A DNA stretch of 64,000 nucleotides from JBOHBN01 sp050698355. GTDB lineage: Bacteria > Actinomycetota > Actinomycetes > Streptosporangiales > WHST01. The notes beneath the pieces were generated by a model. The model was not told where the DNA came from and did no database searches. It saw only the letters and a list, made by a program, of their open reading frames with translations. The stretch spans positions 1-64,000 of the forward strand of contig JBOHBN010000006.1 of NCBI GenBank assembly GCA_050698355.1, given 5' to 3'. Each line of letters starts with the position of its first letter. Within the stretch, counting starts at the first letter, position 1. This document shows, one piece after another, positions 8,209-16,171 of this stretch. Both the position numbers and the translations under genes were made by a program.

Positions 8209-8307
8209 ACGGTCGCCTGGAATGCCTGGAGGCCCGTTCATGTTGAGCCTACGCCGCAGTGAGTGTGCCTCAGCGGCTCGTGCGTGTTGAGATGGGAGGG
8301 AGCCACG

Positions 8308-8682
8308 ATGTATGTCATTGAGCGGGTGCGGCTTGCCGAAACCTACCTTGACCAGAACGCTCCGCTGGCCGCGCTGGAAACGCTGCACCCCGTCGAGGAC
8401 GAGCTCGCGGGTGTGACGGCCGGCGAACTGCTGCTTGCCCGCGGCTACTTCGGTTCGGCGCAGCTCTCCCGCGCCGAGGAGGCGTTCCGGCGGGTGATCG
8501 AACTCGATCCGGTGGACGACTACGCGCACTTCGCGCTCGGCCGTACCCTCGAGCGCCAGGGCCGCGGCTCTGAGGCGGCCGGTTACTACCGGATGGCGGT
8601 GGCGATGAACCCGCGCCCGGAGTACCAGCAGCGGTTACTAGCCCTGGAGGCAGCCGCCAGCCAGAGCTCGGCTGCCCGCTGA
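8308..8682 (+). CDS. Tetratricopeptide repeat protein
   Basis: This 124-residue protein is made of about three TPR-like helical hairpins. The clearest is LSRAEEAFRRVIELDPVDDY, followed by AHFALGRTLERQGRGSEAAG and YYRMAVAMNP. The ATG at 8308 follows a good ribosome site (GGGAGGGA). There is no signal peptide and no catalytic domain, so it is probably a cytosolic scaffold. It follows the histidine phosphatase gene on the same strand with a 99-bp gap, which leaves an operon possible but unproven. The family call is secure and the partner is unknown. Confidence 0.85.
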   Translation: MYVIERVRLAETYLDQNAPLAALETLHPVEDELAGVTAGELLLARGYFGSAQLSRAEEAFRRVIELDPVDDYAHFALGRTLERQGRGSEAAGYYRMAVAMNPRPEYQQRLLALEAAASQSSAAR

Positions 8683-8997
8683 TCCTACCGGCGGGTTGCT
8701 GAACCTGCAGGCGATACCAGTACCGCTTCCCCCTGAGTCGCTGCGAGAAACGCGCTCGCGCGGCGGTTCGAGCACGCGCGTCACGTGACCATTTCGGCGC
8801 GTTTGGCGCGGCACGTTTCGGGATAGGGACCCAACAACTCTTCCTGGTGCGCAACGAGGGCCGAGGGCCGCTCGTCGACTACCTGCGTGCCTCTGCCTGC
8901 CGGCGACGAGCCCAAGGGAGTACGTCGCTCCCCGCGCCGGCATCGATCCCACCGGGGGAGACCAACGTGGGCGGCGGAGGACAGGAGGTAGTGGGTC
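8683..8997. other. Intergenic region, 315 bp
   Basis: This lies between the TPR gene and the aquaporin gene, both rightward. It contains no open frame with coding character. The last 20 bases carry the strong aquaporin ribosome site (GGAGGACAGGAGG). I see no hairpin or repeat that stands out. Confidence 0.4.
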
Positions 8998-9765
8998 ATG
9001 GAACACGCCAGCGGAGGGGACCAGCGGCCCGTGGCCGCGGCGCAGGCAACGGTGTCGGCGTTCGGTGCAGAAGTCATCGGGACGTTCATGTTCACTTTCT
9101 CCGGGACCGCGACGGTACTGGCCGTGCACGTGCTGTCCCCGCACAAGGGGTTCAACGCCTTGGACGACGTCGCGATCAGCCTGGCCTTCGCGCTGGGTGT
9201 CGTGGCCGCGGTGTACACCGTCGCGTCGATCTCCGGGGCGCACATCAATCCGGCGGTGACCATCGCCCTGGCCGTGGTCGGGAAGTTCCCGTGGCGGCAG
9301 GTGCCGGTGTACCTGGCGGCCCAGTTCATCGGCGGCATCCTGGCCGCACTGGTGAACTGGTACCTGTTCGGCGGACGGGTGCCCAGCGCGCTGATCTTGG
9401 GGTCGACGCATCCGGGGGCCGGTGTGCCGTTCGGCGTCGCGATGTTCACCGAGTTCGTCATCACGTTGCTGTTGATGCTGGTCGTGATGGCCACCGCGGT
9501 GTTCGAACGCGCGACCGGCGGCGCGCGTACCGCGGGACTGTCCATCGGCCTATGGGTGGGCGCAGCGATCTTCCTGGCGCTGCCTGTTTCTGGCGGCTCG
9601 CTCAACCCGGCCCGGACGATCGGGCCGGACATCGTCGCCGGCCAGTTCCCCTACTGGTGGATCTACTTCGTCGGCCCGATCGCGGGCGCCGTCGCCGGTG
9701 CCGCGATCTGGCGGTACGTGCTCGGCAAGGGCAGCAAGCAGGCCGTCGAGCAGACCGGCGCCTGA
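8998..9765 (+). CDS. Aquaporin / MIP family channel
   Basis: This 255-residue MIP-family channel has six membrane helices and two half-helices carrying both NPA boxes: GAHINPAVT (about residue 83) and GGSLNPART (about residue 201). The arginine following the second NPA is the usual selectivity-filter residue. The length and AqpZ-like pattern favour a water channel, though glycerol cannot be excluded. Start is ATG 8998 with a purine-rich ribosome site. It stands alone and is convergent with the UGSC gene. Confidence 0.93.
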   Translation: MEHASGGDQRPVAAAQATVSAFGAEVIGTFMFTFSGTATVLAVHVLSPHKGFNALDDVAISLAFALGVVAAVYTVASISGAHINPAVTIALAVVGKFPWRQVPVYLAAQFIGGILAALVNWYLFGGRVPSALILGSTHPGAGVPFGVAMFTEFVITLLLMLVVMATAVFERATGGARTAGLSIGLWVGAAIFLALPVSGGSLNPARTIGPDIVAGQFPYWWIYFVGPIAGAVAGAAIWRYVLGKGSKQAVEQTGA

Positions 9766-9817
9766 GGGTCCGGACACGGGCCGAGTGACCGAGTGGACGC
9801 CGACGGCGCCGGCCGTA

Positions 9818-9832
9818 CGGACCGGTGGTCCG
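9818..9832. terminator. Small hairpin between convergent genes
   Basis: CGGACC (9818-9823), a three-base loop and GGTCCG (9827-9832) form a short stem in the gap between the aquaporin stop and the leftward UGSC stop. It has no T-tract. It is a weak candidate for a bidirectional terminator. Confidence 0.3.
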
Positions 9833-9834
9833 AA

Positions 9835-10362
9835 TCAGCCCGGCGCGGTCAGTCGGGACAGGATCTCGGGCAACGCGGCGTCCGCATACCCGTGCAGGGT
9901 CTCGAGCGTGCAGATCTGTACGGGGTGCGGCACGTAGACCATGCGGTAGTCAGGCATGCCCAGCAGGCGGGCCTGTTCCAATGCCTCGTCGATGAACGGC
10001 TCCGTTGCCACGCCAGCGGTCGGCAGGCCGAGCCGCTCCAGCGTCACCAGGTCGCGCACACTGCACGACGTGCACGAGCCTCAATCGGCCAGGCCCTCGA
10101 TGACCAGGTCGCCCCGGTCGCCCACCTTGGCGATGACCTCGGGGCTCGCCGGTTTGGAGAAGATCTCCTTGGCCAGTCGGGTGGTCGGTATGCTGCGGGC
10201 GCGCAATAGCTCCTCGATGCGGTCGAGGAACTGGTCACCGCGGTTCTTCCGGATGTCCAGCAGGACGGCCCGCATACCGTCCAACTCGGCCGGACGCGGA
10301 GCGAGCGGCTGCACAGCACGAGCGCTGTCGTCGAACGGACTCACGTAGCGGGTTGTGCTCAC
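9835..10362 (-). CDS. UGSC-family selenoprotein, in-frame TGA read as Sec
   Basis: Two apparent half-genes join into one 175-residue frame if the TGA at 10083-10081 is decoded as selenocysteine (residue 94). The flanking residues are EGLAD-U-GSCTSCSVRD, which is the defining U/C-GSC motif of the UGSC family, known in cysteine and selenocysteine versions. Directly after the TGA, 10069-10051 forms an 8-bp stem with a GUG loop at the distance expected of a bacterial SECIS. Both halves keep coding character with no other disruption. The GTG start at 10362 has GGAGGAGG nine bases upstream. It lies 28 bp below a thioredoxin-fusion gene, implying a redox role. No sel genes are in the window, so Sec decoding is predicted. 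Confidence 0.8.
10051..10083 (-). promoter_or_regulatory. Predicted bacterial SECIS hairpin and recoded TGA
   Basis: On the minus strand the TGA (10083-10081) is followed by 11 bases and then GTCGTGCA-GTG-TGCGCGAC, an 8-bp stem (one G-U pair) with a three-base GUG loop 20-22 bases after the TGA. Bacterial SECIS elements place the apical loop about 16-37 bases after the UGA and favour an early G in the loop, which SelB contacts. Both conditions are met. Confidence 0.65.
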
Positions 10363-10390
10363 GCGCAACTGCCTCCTCCGGCGGGTACCG

Positions 10391-11899
10391 TCACGGCCTG
10401 ATCTCCCTTGTGACAACGGCGGCGTCCATGCCGGTACACGGCCCGAACACCGCCGAATAGCGGCCCGCCTCGCCGCCGGCGACGACGAGCAGGATCTGCT
10501 CCGGGTCGCTCCACTTGTGCACCACGGTATCGGGATCGGCGGCGTGTACGGCAGGTGTCGTCTCGGCCCTGCGCAGCTCGCGGGCGGGCCGGCGTACCGC
10601 CTCGAAGATGGCTCGCCTCACCTGCTCCTTGGTCCATCCGGCGTCGCGGAACAGTGCGGCGTGCTCCGGGCAGATCACGTACAGCGAGGGCTCGTCCAGC
10701 GGCCACCAGGCGGGCGCCCACTGGGTGGCGGCGGCCGACCCGAGGGCCCAGGCCAGCTCCTCGGGAGTACGGCTGCGGTGGTCACTGATCGACAGTGGCG
10801 AGTCGCACGCGACCAGCGTCACCGTCGAGGCGCCGGGGTCGAAGCCGCGCTCGACCGCGAACGACTCCCACGGACTGGTCTCCTCGTCCTCGGCGATGCA
10901 GATCCCGATCTTGCCGGGCTGGCCGAGGGTGGAACGGTCGAGCCCGCCGGGCCTGGCGCCGCCGGTCAGCGTGATGACCAGCCGCAGCGCCCGCCCGATG
11001 GTGAGGTTGGGCCGGAAGCCCGGGCCGAGCACCCCCGTGCCGCTGTGCAGCCCCACGCGCTCGCGGACGGGGCCGTTGACGACGAGGAGCTGACCGGCCG
11101 GCTGGGTCGTGACGGCCTGCCCTCCGACGTTGCTCGCCGGATCGAGTGCTGCCTCCACGGCGGCGAGGACCACCGGGAAGTACGCAGGCCGGCATCCGGC
11201 GAGCACCGCGCACGCCGCGACCCGCCGCACCGTGGCCTCTCCCATGCTCGGCGGTACGGGCCCGAGCGACCGGTCCGGGTCGTAGCTGCCGAGCATCGCC
11301 TGGACCCGTTCCGGGGTCGGCGGCACCACCGGCAACCCGTCCGTCCAGCCCAGGGAGTACATCTCCTCGGCCTCGTCGCCGGAGTCGAGTGCCTCGAGTG
11401 TTGCCGCGTCGTAGGTGTTCTTCGCCGCACACCCCGGCTTCAGCTCCGGCGGCTCGGAGGTGACCCTGGCCGTACCGGGTTCGACGCCCGCCTGTTCCAT
11501 CAGTGCCTGCAGGCCGACTCGATCCCACCCCACGACCCGGCCCGCGATCGCGCCGTCAGTATCGACCAGCACCGTCGTAGGCAACGTCTCGAGACCGTAC
11601 GCCTGGGATACCTCGTACGGTGCCGGCTCGGCGAACACCGGGCCACCGAAACCGGTGCGGCGGGTGACGCGGGCGGCGACCTCGGGTTCGTCCTCGAAGA
11701 CCGCGGTGAGCGTGACGCCCGCGGCGGAGAGCGGGGCGACGAGCGCCGCGAGCCGGCGCAGCGCGAGCACGCACGTGGGGCACTCTTCGGCGACGAAGAC
11801 GATAACGGCAGGGCCATCGGCGACCAGATCGGCGAGACCCCGGCTGCCCGCATCAACCGTCGGTAGTGAGAATGCGGGTGCGGGCTCAGTGACCACCAT
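10391..11899 (-). CDS. Thioredoxin-like domain fused to uncharacterised UGSC-associated domain
   Basis: This protein has about 502 residues. The first 140 form a redoxin fold (PAFSLPTVDAG, then EECPTCVLALRRL with a CPTC active site near residue 40, and the cis-Pro loop LETLPTTVLVDTDG). The remaining 350 residues form a domain I recognise only by its conserved WTDGLPVVPPTPERVQAML opening, which I recall near UGSC proteins; its activity is unknown. It ends with cysteine and glycine-rich segments (CAVLAGCRPAYFP, VFGPCTGMD). The start is uncertain between ATG 11899 and ATG 11938. It lies 28 bp upstream of the UGSC selenoprotein gene in the same unit, so the two probably act together in a thiol/selenol redox reaction. 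Confidence 0.72.
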   Translation of the reverse strand: MVVTEPAPAFSLPTVDAGSRGLADLVADGPAVIVFVAEECPTCVLALRRLAALVAPLSAAGVTLTAVFEDEPEVAARVTRRTGFGGPVFAEPAPYEVSQAYGLETLPTTVLVDTDGAIAGRVVGWDRVGLQALMEQAGVEPGTARVTSEPPELKPGCAAKNTYDAATLEALDSGDEAEEMYSLGWTDGLPVVPPTPERVQAMLGSYDPDRSLGPVPPSMGEATVRRVAACAVLAGCRPAYFPVVLAAVEAALDPASNVGGQAVTTQPAGQLLVVNGPVRERVGLHSGTGVLGPGFRPNLTIGRALRLVITLTGGARPGGLDRSTLGQPGKIGICIAEDEETSPWESFAVERGFDPGASTVTLVACDSPLSISDHRSRTPEELAWALGSAAATQWAPAWWPLDEPSLYVICPEHAALFRDAGWTKEQVRRAIFEAVRRPARELRRAETTPAVHAADPDTVVHKWSDPEQILLVVAGGEAGRYSAVFGPCTGMDAAVVTREIRP

Positions 11900-11959
11900 C
11901 GCCGGGTCCACTCCTATCGAACAGGTGGGTTTGGCCATCCTCTAGCGGGTGCTGGCCGT

Positions 11960-12748
11960 TCAGCTTCCCTTGTCGATCACGGGAGCCGGCTGCCCGGCGC
12001 GGGGTGTGAGGACCTCGCTGGGGTGCAGAGCCCCCGTGGCGAGTTGGTGGGCGATGTCGGAGAGTCGGGCGCTGTGGCGGCGTCTGTAGCTGCGCAGCTC
12101 CTCGAACGCCTGATCCATCTCGAGAGCCCCGGCGTGGGCGAGTACGCCCTTGGCCTGTTCGATCATGACGCGGTTATTCAGCGCGCTTTGGAGCTGTTCG
12201 GTGAGGAGATCGCCGCGGTGGATGGTGCGTTCCTGCAGGATTCCGATGGTCGCGGTGTCGGCCAGGGCGCGGGCCACGCGCAGGTCCTGCTCGGTCATCG
12301 ATCCGGTCTCGCGGCCGAAGAGGTTCAACGCACCGATGACCTCGCTGCGTAGTCGTAGCGGCACGGCGTGCACCGAGGCGAACTCTTCTCGCATCGCTTC
12401 GGGTGCGAAGGATGGCCACCGGGCGGTGGTCGTCGACAGGTCGCCGACCAGGATGGGCTCGCCGGTGCGGTAGCAGTCCAGGCATGGGCCCTCGTCGGCT
12501 TGGAGCTGGAACAGCTCGAGGAGCCGGGTGCGTTCGGTGGAGTACGCCAGCACCTGCAGGCTGCCGCGCTGGTCGGCGAGCATCAGCCCGGCGGCGGCAG
12601 CATCGAGCAGCTCCACACAGTGTTCGGCCAGCTGGTGGAGCAGGTCGGCGACGTCGTAGTCGTCGACCAGCGTGTCGGCCATATCCACGAAAGCCTGCAC
12701 CAGCCGAGATTCGCGTTGCGCTTCGCTGGAGGATTCGATGTCAGTCAT
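11960..12748 (-). CDS. GAF and ANTAR domain protein
   Basis: This 262-residue regulator has a GAF sensor domain (about residues 15-165; EGPCLDCYRTGEPILVGDL and FASVHAVPLRLRSEVIGALN) followed by an ANTAR domain (about 178-235; NNRVMIEQAKGVLAHAGAL). ANTAR domains bind paired RNA hairpins and prevent termination. GAF-ANTAR proteins are a mainly actinobacterial class with no kinase of their own. The cysteines of the GAF pocket might be redox or ligand sites. It is the first of three GAF-ANTAR genes within 3.4 kb, and it follows another on the same strand after a 78-bp gap. Target transcripts are unknown. Confidence 0.9.
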   Translation of the reverse strand: MTDIESSSEAQRESRLVQAFVDMADTLVDDYDVADLLHQLAEHCVELLDAAAAGLMLADQRGSLQVLAYSTERTRLLELFQLQADEGPCLDCYRTGEPILVGDLSTTTARWPSFAPEAMREEFASVHAVPLRLRSEVIGALNLFGRETGSMTEQDLRVARALADTATIGILQERTIHRGDLLTEQLQSALNNRVMIEQAKGVLAHAGALEMDQAFEELRSYRRRHSARLSDIAHQLATGALHPSEVLTPRAGQPAPVIDKGS

Positions 12749-12826
12749 CGTCTTTGTCTCCCTCGATCTTTGCGATTGTCAGGATAGCGAAACGGGTCCG
12801 CGTCCATCCAGGTGTGGGAGCGCTGG

Positions 12827-13564
12827 TCAGGTGTCGATATCGCTTGGGTGTAGGCGGCGCGTGACGAGGTCGGCGGCGACCTCGTCGACCAGGCGTCCGG
12901 TGGTGAAGGCGTAGCCGCGCAACCGGGCCAGGGCCTGTGCGGCGGGGATCTCGAACGCGGCGATGACCATGCCGGTGGCCTGGTGCACCGCTTCCCGGTT
13001 GTGGGGCAGTGCGGTGAGCCACTCCTCGTCGAGCGTGCCGTCCGGCCCGGCGGCCTGGAGACCGGTCAGCGTGGCGGTGGCGATGTCGGCGACCTGCAGC
13101 GCCGTGGCCAGATCTGCGGGGCGTAGCCAGCCGGGGGCGCGGCGGTACATGTCGATCGCGCCGATGCGGGCAACACCGACCTGCAACGGGAACGCGAAGA
13201 TCGCCCCAATCGGCTCGTCGCTGGTTTGGGAGGCGAACACCGGCCAGGCGGCGCCGGACGCCTCGGCGAGGTCGGGCACCAGCACAGGGCGGCCGGTGTC
13301 GAACGCCTCGAAGCACGGGCCCTCGCCGAGGCTGAACTGTAGCTCCTCGACCCGCTCGATGACCGCATCACCGGCATAGAGCGTCTCGCGATGATCGGTG
13401 CCGGCCATCACCGAGATCGAGGCGCCGTCGACCGGCAGCAGTTCGGCGCAGGCGCGGCCAACCCGCACCAGCGGCGACAGCGCTCCCTCACGCTCGCCCA
13501 GCGCGGCGTTCACGACGGCCCGTAGCGCCGGAACTGAGGAGACGATATCCTCGAGGTCGCTCAC
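12827..13564 (-). CDS. GAF and ANTAR domain protein
   Basis: This 245-residue protein has the same layout as its neighbour: GAF at about residues 25-165 (LGEGPCFEAFDTGRPVLVPD, SDEPIGAIFAFPLQVG) and ANTAR at about 180-240 (NREAVHQATGMVIAAFEIPA, then YAFTTGRLVDEVAADLVTR). The GAF segment carries the GPC...D pattern shared by the three paralogues, although overall identity looks modest, suggesting old duplication. The gene is transcribed leftward from the 558-bp divergent region that also precedes the third paralogue. It probably acts as an RNA-binding antiterminator responding to an unknown signal. Confidence 0.9.
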   Translation of the reverse strand: MSDLEDIVSSVPALRAVVNAALGEREGALSPLVRVGRACAELLPVDGASISVMAGTDHRETLYAGDAVIERVEELQFSLGEGPCFEAFDTGRPVLVPDLAEASGAAWPVFASQTSDEPIGAIFAFPLQVGVARIGAIDMYRRAPGWLRPADLATALQVADIATATLTGLQAAGPDGTLDEEWLTALPHNREAVHQATGMVIAAFEIPAAQALARLRGYAFTTGRLVDEVAADLVTRRLHPSDIDT

Positions 13565-14122
13565 CGCCGCTCGCCATCCCTCCGGGTTGGGGCAACCAGA
13601 GGCTTCCAGGCGGCGGGGTCAGAGCAAACCGAGAGGCCTTTACGTCACGTCGACTACCCCCGAGCTTAGCCACTACCTGGGGTGCTGGTCGAGTAGCGGC
13701 CGGACCATCGCCATGACCGCCTGTTTCGCATCGCGCTTCACGTCGGCCGAACAAGTGGGTGGACGATAGGATGCACAGCAGGTCCGCTCGGTGTAGCAAG
13801 GCAAGAGATTGTCTGCCCGTCCGTTCCGGATGGGTTATGCGCCGTGGCGCCCTAGGGCTGTCCCTGACCTTGGCAGTCGTGCACTCGTAAACTTGCGACG
13901 GCTTGGTGAAGGACATGGTCCCGCAACATCCGCACCCAGCAAACCGCCGGCGTCATCCGGCCAGGCAGCACCCAACTCTTTGGGTTCCTGACCCCGGCAG
14001 GTGGCGCGCTTCGGACCGCAGTGAGCGTCATCGCTGCGGCGCGGTTGCCGTGGTGACGTGGGGTATAGTGACCCGTCCCGCCACCTCGCGGCCGACGCGG
14101 CCCTGGTCGAGGAGGCAATGCA
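13565..14122. other. Divergent intergenic region, 558 bp
   Basis: This separates two oppositely transcribed GAF-ANTAR genes. No open frame here has a ribosome site or recognisable product. The right end holds a stress-sigma-like promoter (14043-14069) and the ribosome site GAGGAGG of the rightward gene. The space between about 13600 and 14040 is unexplained. ANTAR target hairpins would be worth looking for here, but I found no clear hexaloop pair by eye. Confidence 0.4.
14043..14069 (+). promoter_or_regulatory. SigB/SigF-like promoter before GAF-ANTAR-STAS gene
   Basis: GGTT at 14043-14046 and GGGTAT at 14061-14066 are 14 bases apart, resembling the GTTT/GGGTAT pattern of actinobacterial stress sigma factors. 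It lies 57 bases upstream of a gene with a STAS domain, a family linked to the same sigma factors. The -35 match is imperfect. Confidence 0.35.
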
Positions 14123-15310
14123 ATGACGACCGAGCAGCACCACCTACCCGACAGCGGTAGCGGCGCCGAGGCAATCGTCGGCGCCGAGTCGGGTGTCGGT
14201 GACCGCTTGGTGACGGCGCTGGCCGGCGTGGCAAAAGAGCTGTGCCGACCCGGTAATCAGGACGAGACTCTCGCGGCGATCGTCGCCGCCGCGATCAACA
14301 CCGTGCCGGGTGCGGAACAGGCCGGTGTGTCGCTGGTACACCGTGACGGCGCGATCACCTCCCACCACCCGTCCAGCGAGACCATCGCGACTGTCGACCA
14401 GCTGCAATCCACCTACGCCGAGGGCCCGTGCGTGACTGCACTGCGCGAGGAACACATGGTGGTCGTCGACGATCTGGCCGTCGAGGCCTCCCGGTGGCCA
14501 CGGTTCGCTCCCGAAGCGGTCTCGCACGGGGTGGCGAGCATGCTGTCGTTCCAGCTGTTCGCCGCCGCGGATACCCGCGGCGCGCTGAACCTGTACTCGA
14601 GCCAGCCCAAGGCGTTCGCCGAGGAGTCGCATTTGGTCGGGGAGTTGTTCGCCTCGCACGCCGCGGTCGCGCTCGCCGGGGCGCGGCACGCCGGCCAGCT
14701 CGAACAGGCCCTGTCCAGCAGGGACGTGATCGGGCAGGCCAAGGGCATCTTGATGGAACGATTCGGTGTCGACGCCGACGGCGCGTTCACCATGCTGGTG
14801 TCGAGCTCCCAGAACACCGACATCAAGGTCGTCGACGTCGCGCGCTGGCTGGCCACCACTGTCGGGGAGAACAGGCCTGGTCAACACGGTCACGACCGCG
14901 ATGCGGTCCCGACCAGGCGGGCAGGCGCGGAACAGGTCGAGGCGACGCAACGCACCCACGGCAGCAACGGCCTTGTCCGCATCGAGCCGCTGGCCGATGA
15001 TCGTGCCGGACTGCGGCTAACCGGCGAGATCGACCTGTCCAACCGGGAGCAGCTCACCGCCGCGTTGGCGGGTCTGACCGCAGCCACCAGCGGACATCAG
15101 CAGGTACACCTTGAACTCGCCGGCTTGGACTTCATCGACGTGGCTGGAACCCGAGTCCTGCTCGCCACCGCCGAGCAGCTGCACGAACACGGCGGACGGC
15201 TGATCCTGAATCACCCGTCCCCGGTACTGAGCCGGGTCCTCGCGCTGCTGGTGTCGGACGCCGGTCTCGCCGCCAGCGAAAACGGGTCCGTGACGCTGCC
15301 GTACCACTAA
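14123..15310 (+). CDS. GAF-ANTAR-STAS three-domain regulator
   Basis: This 395-residue protein joins three modules: GAF (about 45-185; YAEGPCVTALREEHMVVVDD), ANTAR (about 195-255; SRDVIGQAKGILMERFGVDA) and a STAS domain (about 285-390; GLRLTGEIDLSNREQLTAAL). STAS proteins act as anti-anti-sigma factors switched by serine phosphorylation. Here the phosphorylation loop reads DFIDVAGTRVLL, with alanine where the serine usually stands, so it may be constitutively active or have another partner. The GGTT/GGGTAT promoter upstream fits stress control. It starts at ATG 14123 after GAGGAGG. Confidence 0.9.
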   Translation: MTTEQHHLPDSGSGAEAIVGAESGVGDRLVTALAGVAKELCRPGNQDETLAAIVAAAINTVPGAEQAGVSLVHRDGAITSHHPSSETIATVDQLQSTYAEGPCVTALREEHMVVVDDLAVEASRWPRFAPEAVSHGVASMLSFQLFAAADTRGALNLYSSQPKAFAEESHLVGELFASHAAVALAGARHAGQLEQALSSRDVIGQAKGILMERFGVDADGAFTMLVSSSQNTDIKVVDVARWLATTVGENRPGQHGHDRDAVPTRRAGAEQVEATQRTHGSNGLVRIEPLADDRAGLRLTGEIDLSNREQLTAALAGLTAATSGHQQVHLELAGLDFIDVAGTRVLLATAEQLHEHGGRLILNHPSPVLSRVLALLVSDAGLAASENGSVTLPYH

Positions 15311-15382
15311 GCCAGGGTCCTGTGGATCAACAATGCGCCGTCCGAGCCGCCGCTCCGCTCAGCGAACAACACGGTTGCCTGC

Positions 15383-16171
15383 TCAGCTCTTCCCCGCGAC
15401 GAGCAGCGTGTAGCCGAGCGTGCCGTCGGCGACGGCGGTGCGAGCTGCGGCGATCACGGGTGCCGCTCGGTCGAGGTCGAGGCCGAGCTGCTCGGCGCGG
15501 CTCCTGGCGGTCATGGCGACGATGCCGAGCCGTGCCTCGATCTGGTCGATCATGCGGCTCAACGCCTGGTCGTGCGGCTCGGTGCGGCTGACCCGTAGCC
15601 CCGCATCACGCAGGATCTGCGCGTACCCCTCGACCGGCCGGGCGTCGGAGATGCAGGCGATCCAGGCGGCGAGGGTGGCCAGTTCGGGGGGCAGCCGATC
15701 CGGCTCGGCGGTGACATCGGTGATGCCGACCCGCCCGCCGGGCCGCAGTACGCGGGCCAGTTCGGCGGCCGCCGTGGCCTTGTCGGGGAAGGTGCAGAAC
15801 GCGCACTCGCACAGGGCGGCATCGAAGGTGGCGTCGGGCGCGGGGAGGCGCTCGGCGTCGCCGGTACGGAACCGCACGCGGTCGGCGACACCGGCGCTGT
15901 CTGCAGCCTCGCGGGCGAGCGCGACGTTGGCGTCGGAGAGGTCGACCCCCTCCACGCACGCGTCGTACTCGCGGGCGAGCAGCAGCGCGGTGGCGCCGCG
16001 GCCGGCGGCGACGTCCAGCACCCGCTCGCCCGCGGACAGGCCGAGCCGGTCGGCCAACCGGCGGGTGAGTGCCAGCCCGCCGGGGTGGTAGCAGTCGCCG
16101 AGCAGCAGCGCGACGGCGTCGGAGCCGTACGCGGCCGCGCAGCACGCCTTGACGTCGTCCGGCGTGCTCAT
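15383..16171 (-). CDS. ArsM-like SAM-dependent methyltransferase
   Basis: This 262-residue class I methyltransferase has SAM motif I VLDVAAGRGATALLLA, then VEGVDLSDANVALA, GDAERLPAPDATFDAALCEC and VLRPGGRVGITDV. It carries several cysteines of the kind used by arsenite methyltransferases: the N-terminal VKACCAAAYGS, GDCYHPGG, and ECAFCTFPDK. Its ATG overlaps the TGA of the radical SAM gene by 4 bp, so they are translationally coupled. Arsenic as substrate is suggested by the cysteines only. An alternative is a lipid or small-molecule methylation partnered with the radical SAM enzyme. Confidence 0.78.
   Translation of the reverse strand: MSTPDDVKACCAAAYGSDAVALLLGDCYHPGGLALTRRLADRLGLSAGERVLDVAAGRGATALLLAREYDACVEGVDLSDANVALAREAADSAGVADRVRFRTGDAERLPAPDATFDAALCECAFCTFPDKATAAAELARVLRPGGRVGITDVTAEPDRLPPELATLAAWIACISDARPVEGYAQILRDAGLRVSRTEPHDQALSRMIDQIEARLGIVAMTARSRAEQLGLDLDRAAPVIAAARTAVADGTLGYTLLVAGKS

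Noticed and set aside
9835..10416. Reading the UGSC locus as two separate small genes or a nonsense pseudogene
   Set aside because: The frame is continuous on both sides, the TGA is at the family's Cys/Sec position, and a SECIS-like hairpin follows it.
10355..11866. Long rightward open frame of 503 codons
   Set aside because: It is antisense to the thioredoxin-fusion gene; its product is Arg/Gly/Pro-rich low-complexity typical of high-GC shadow frames.
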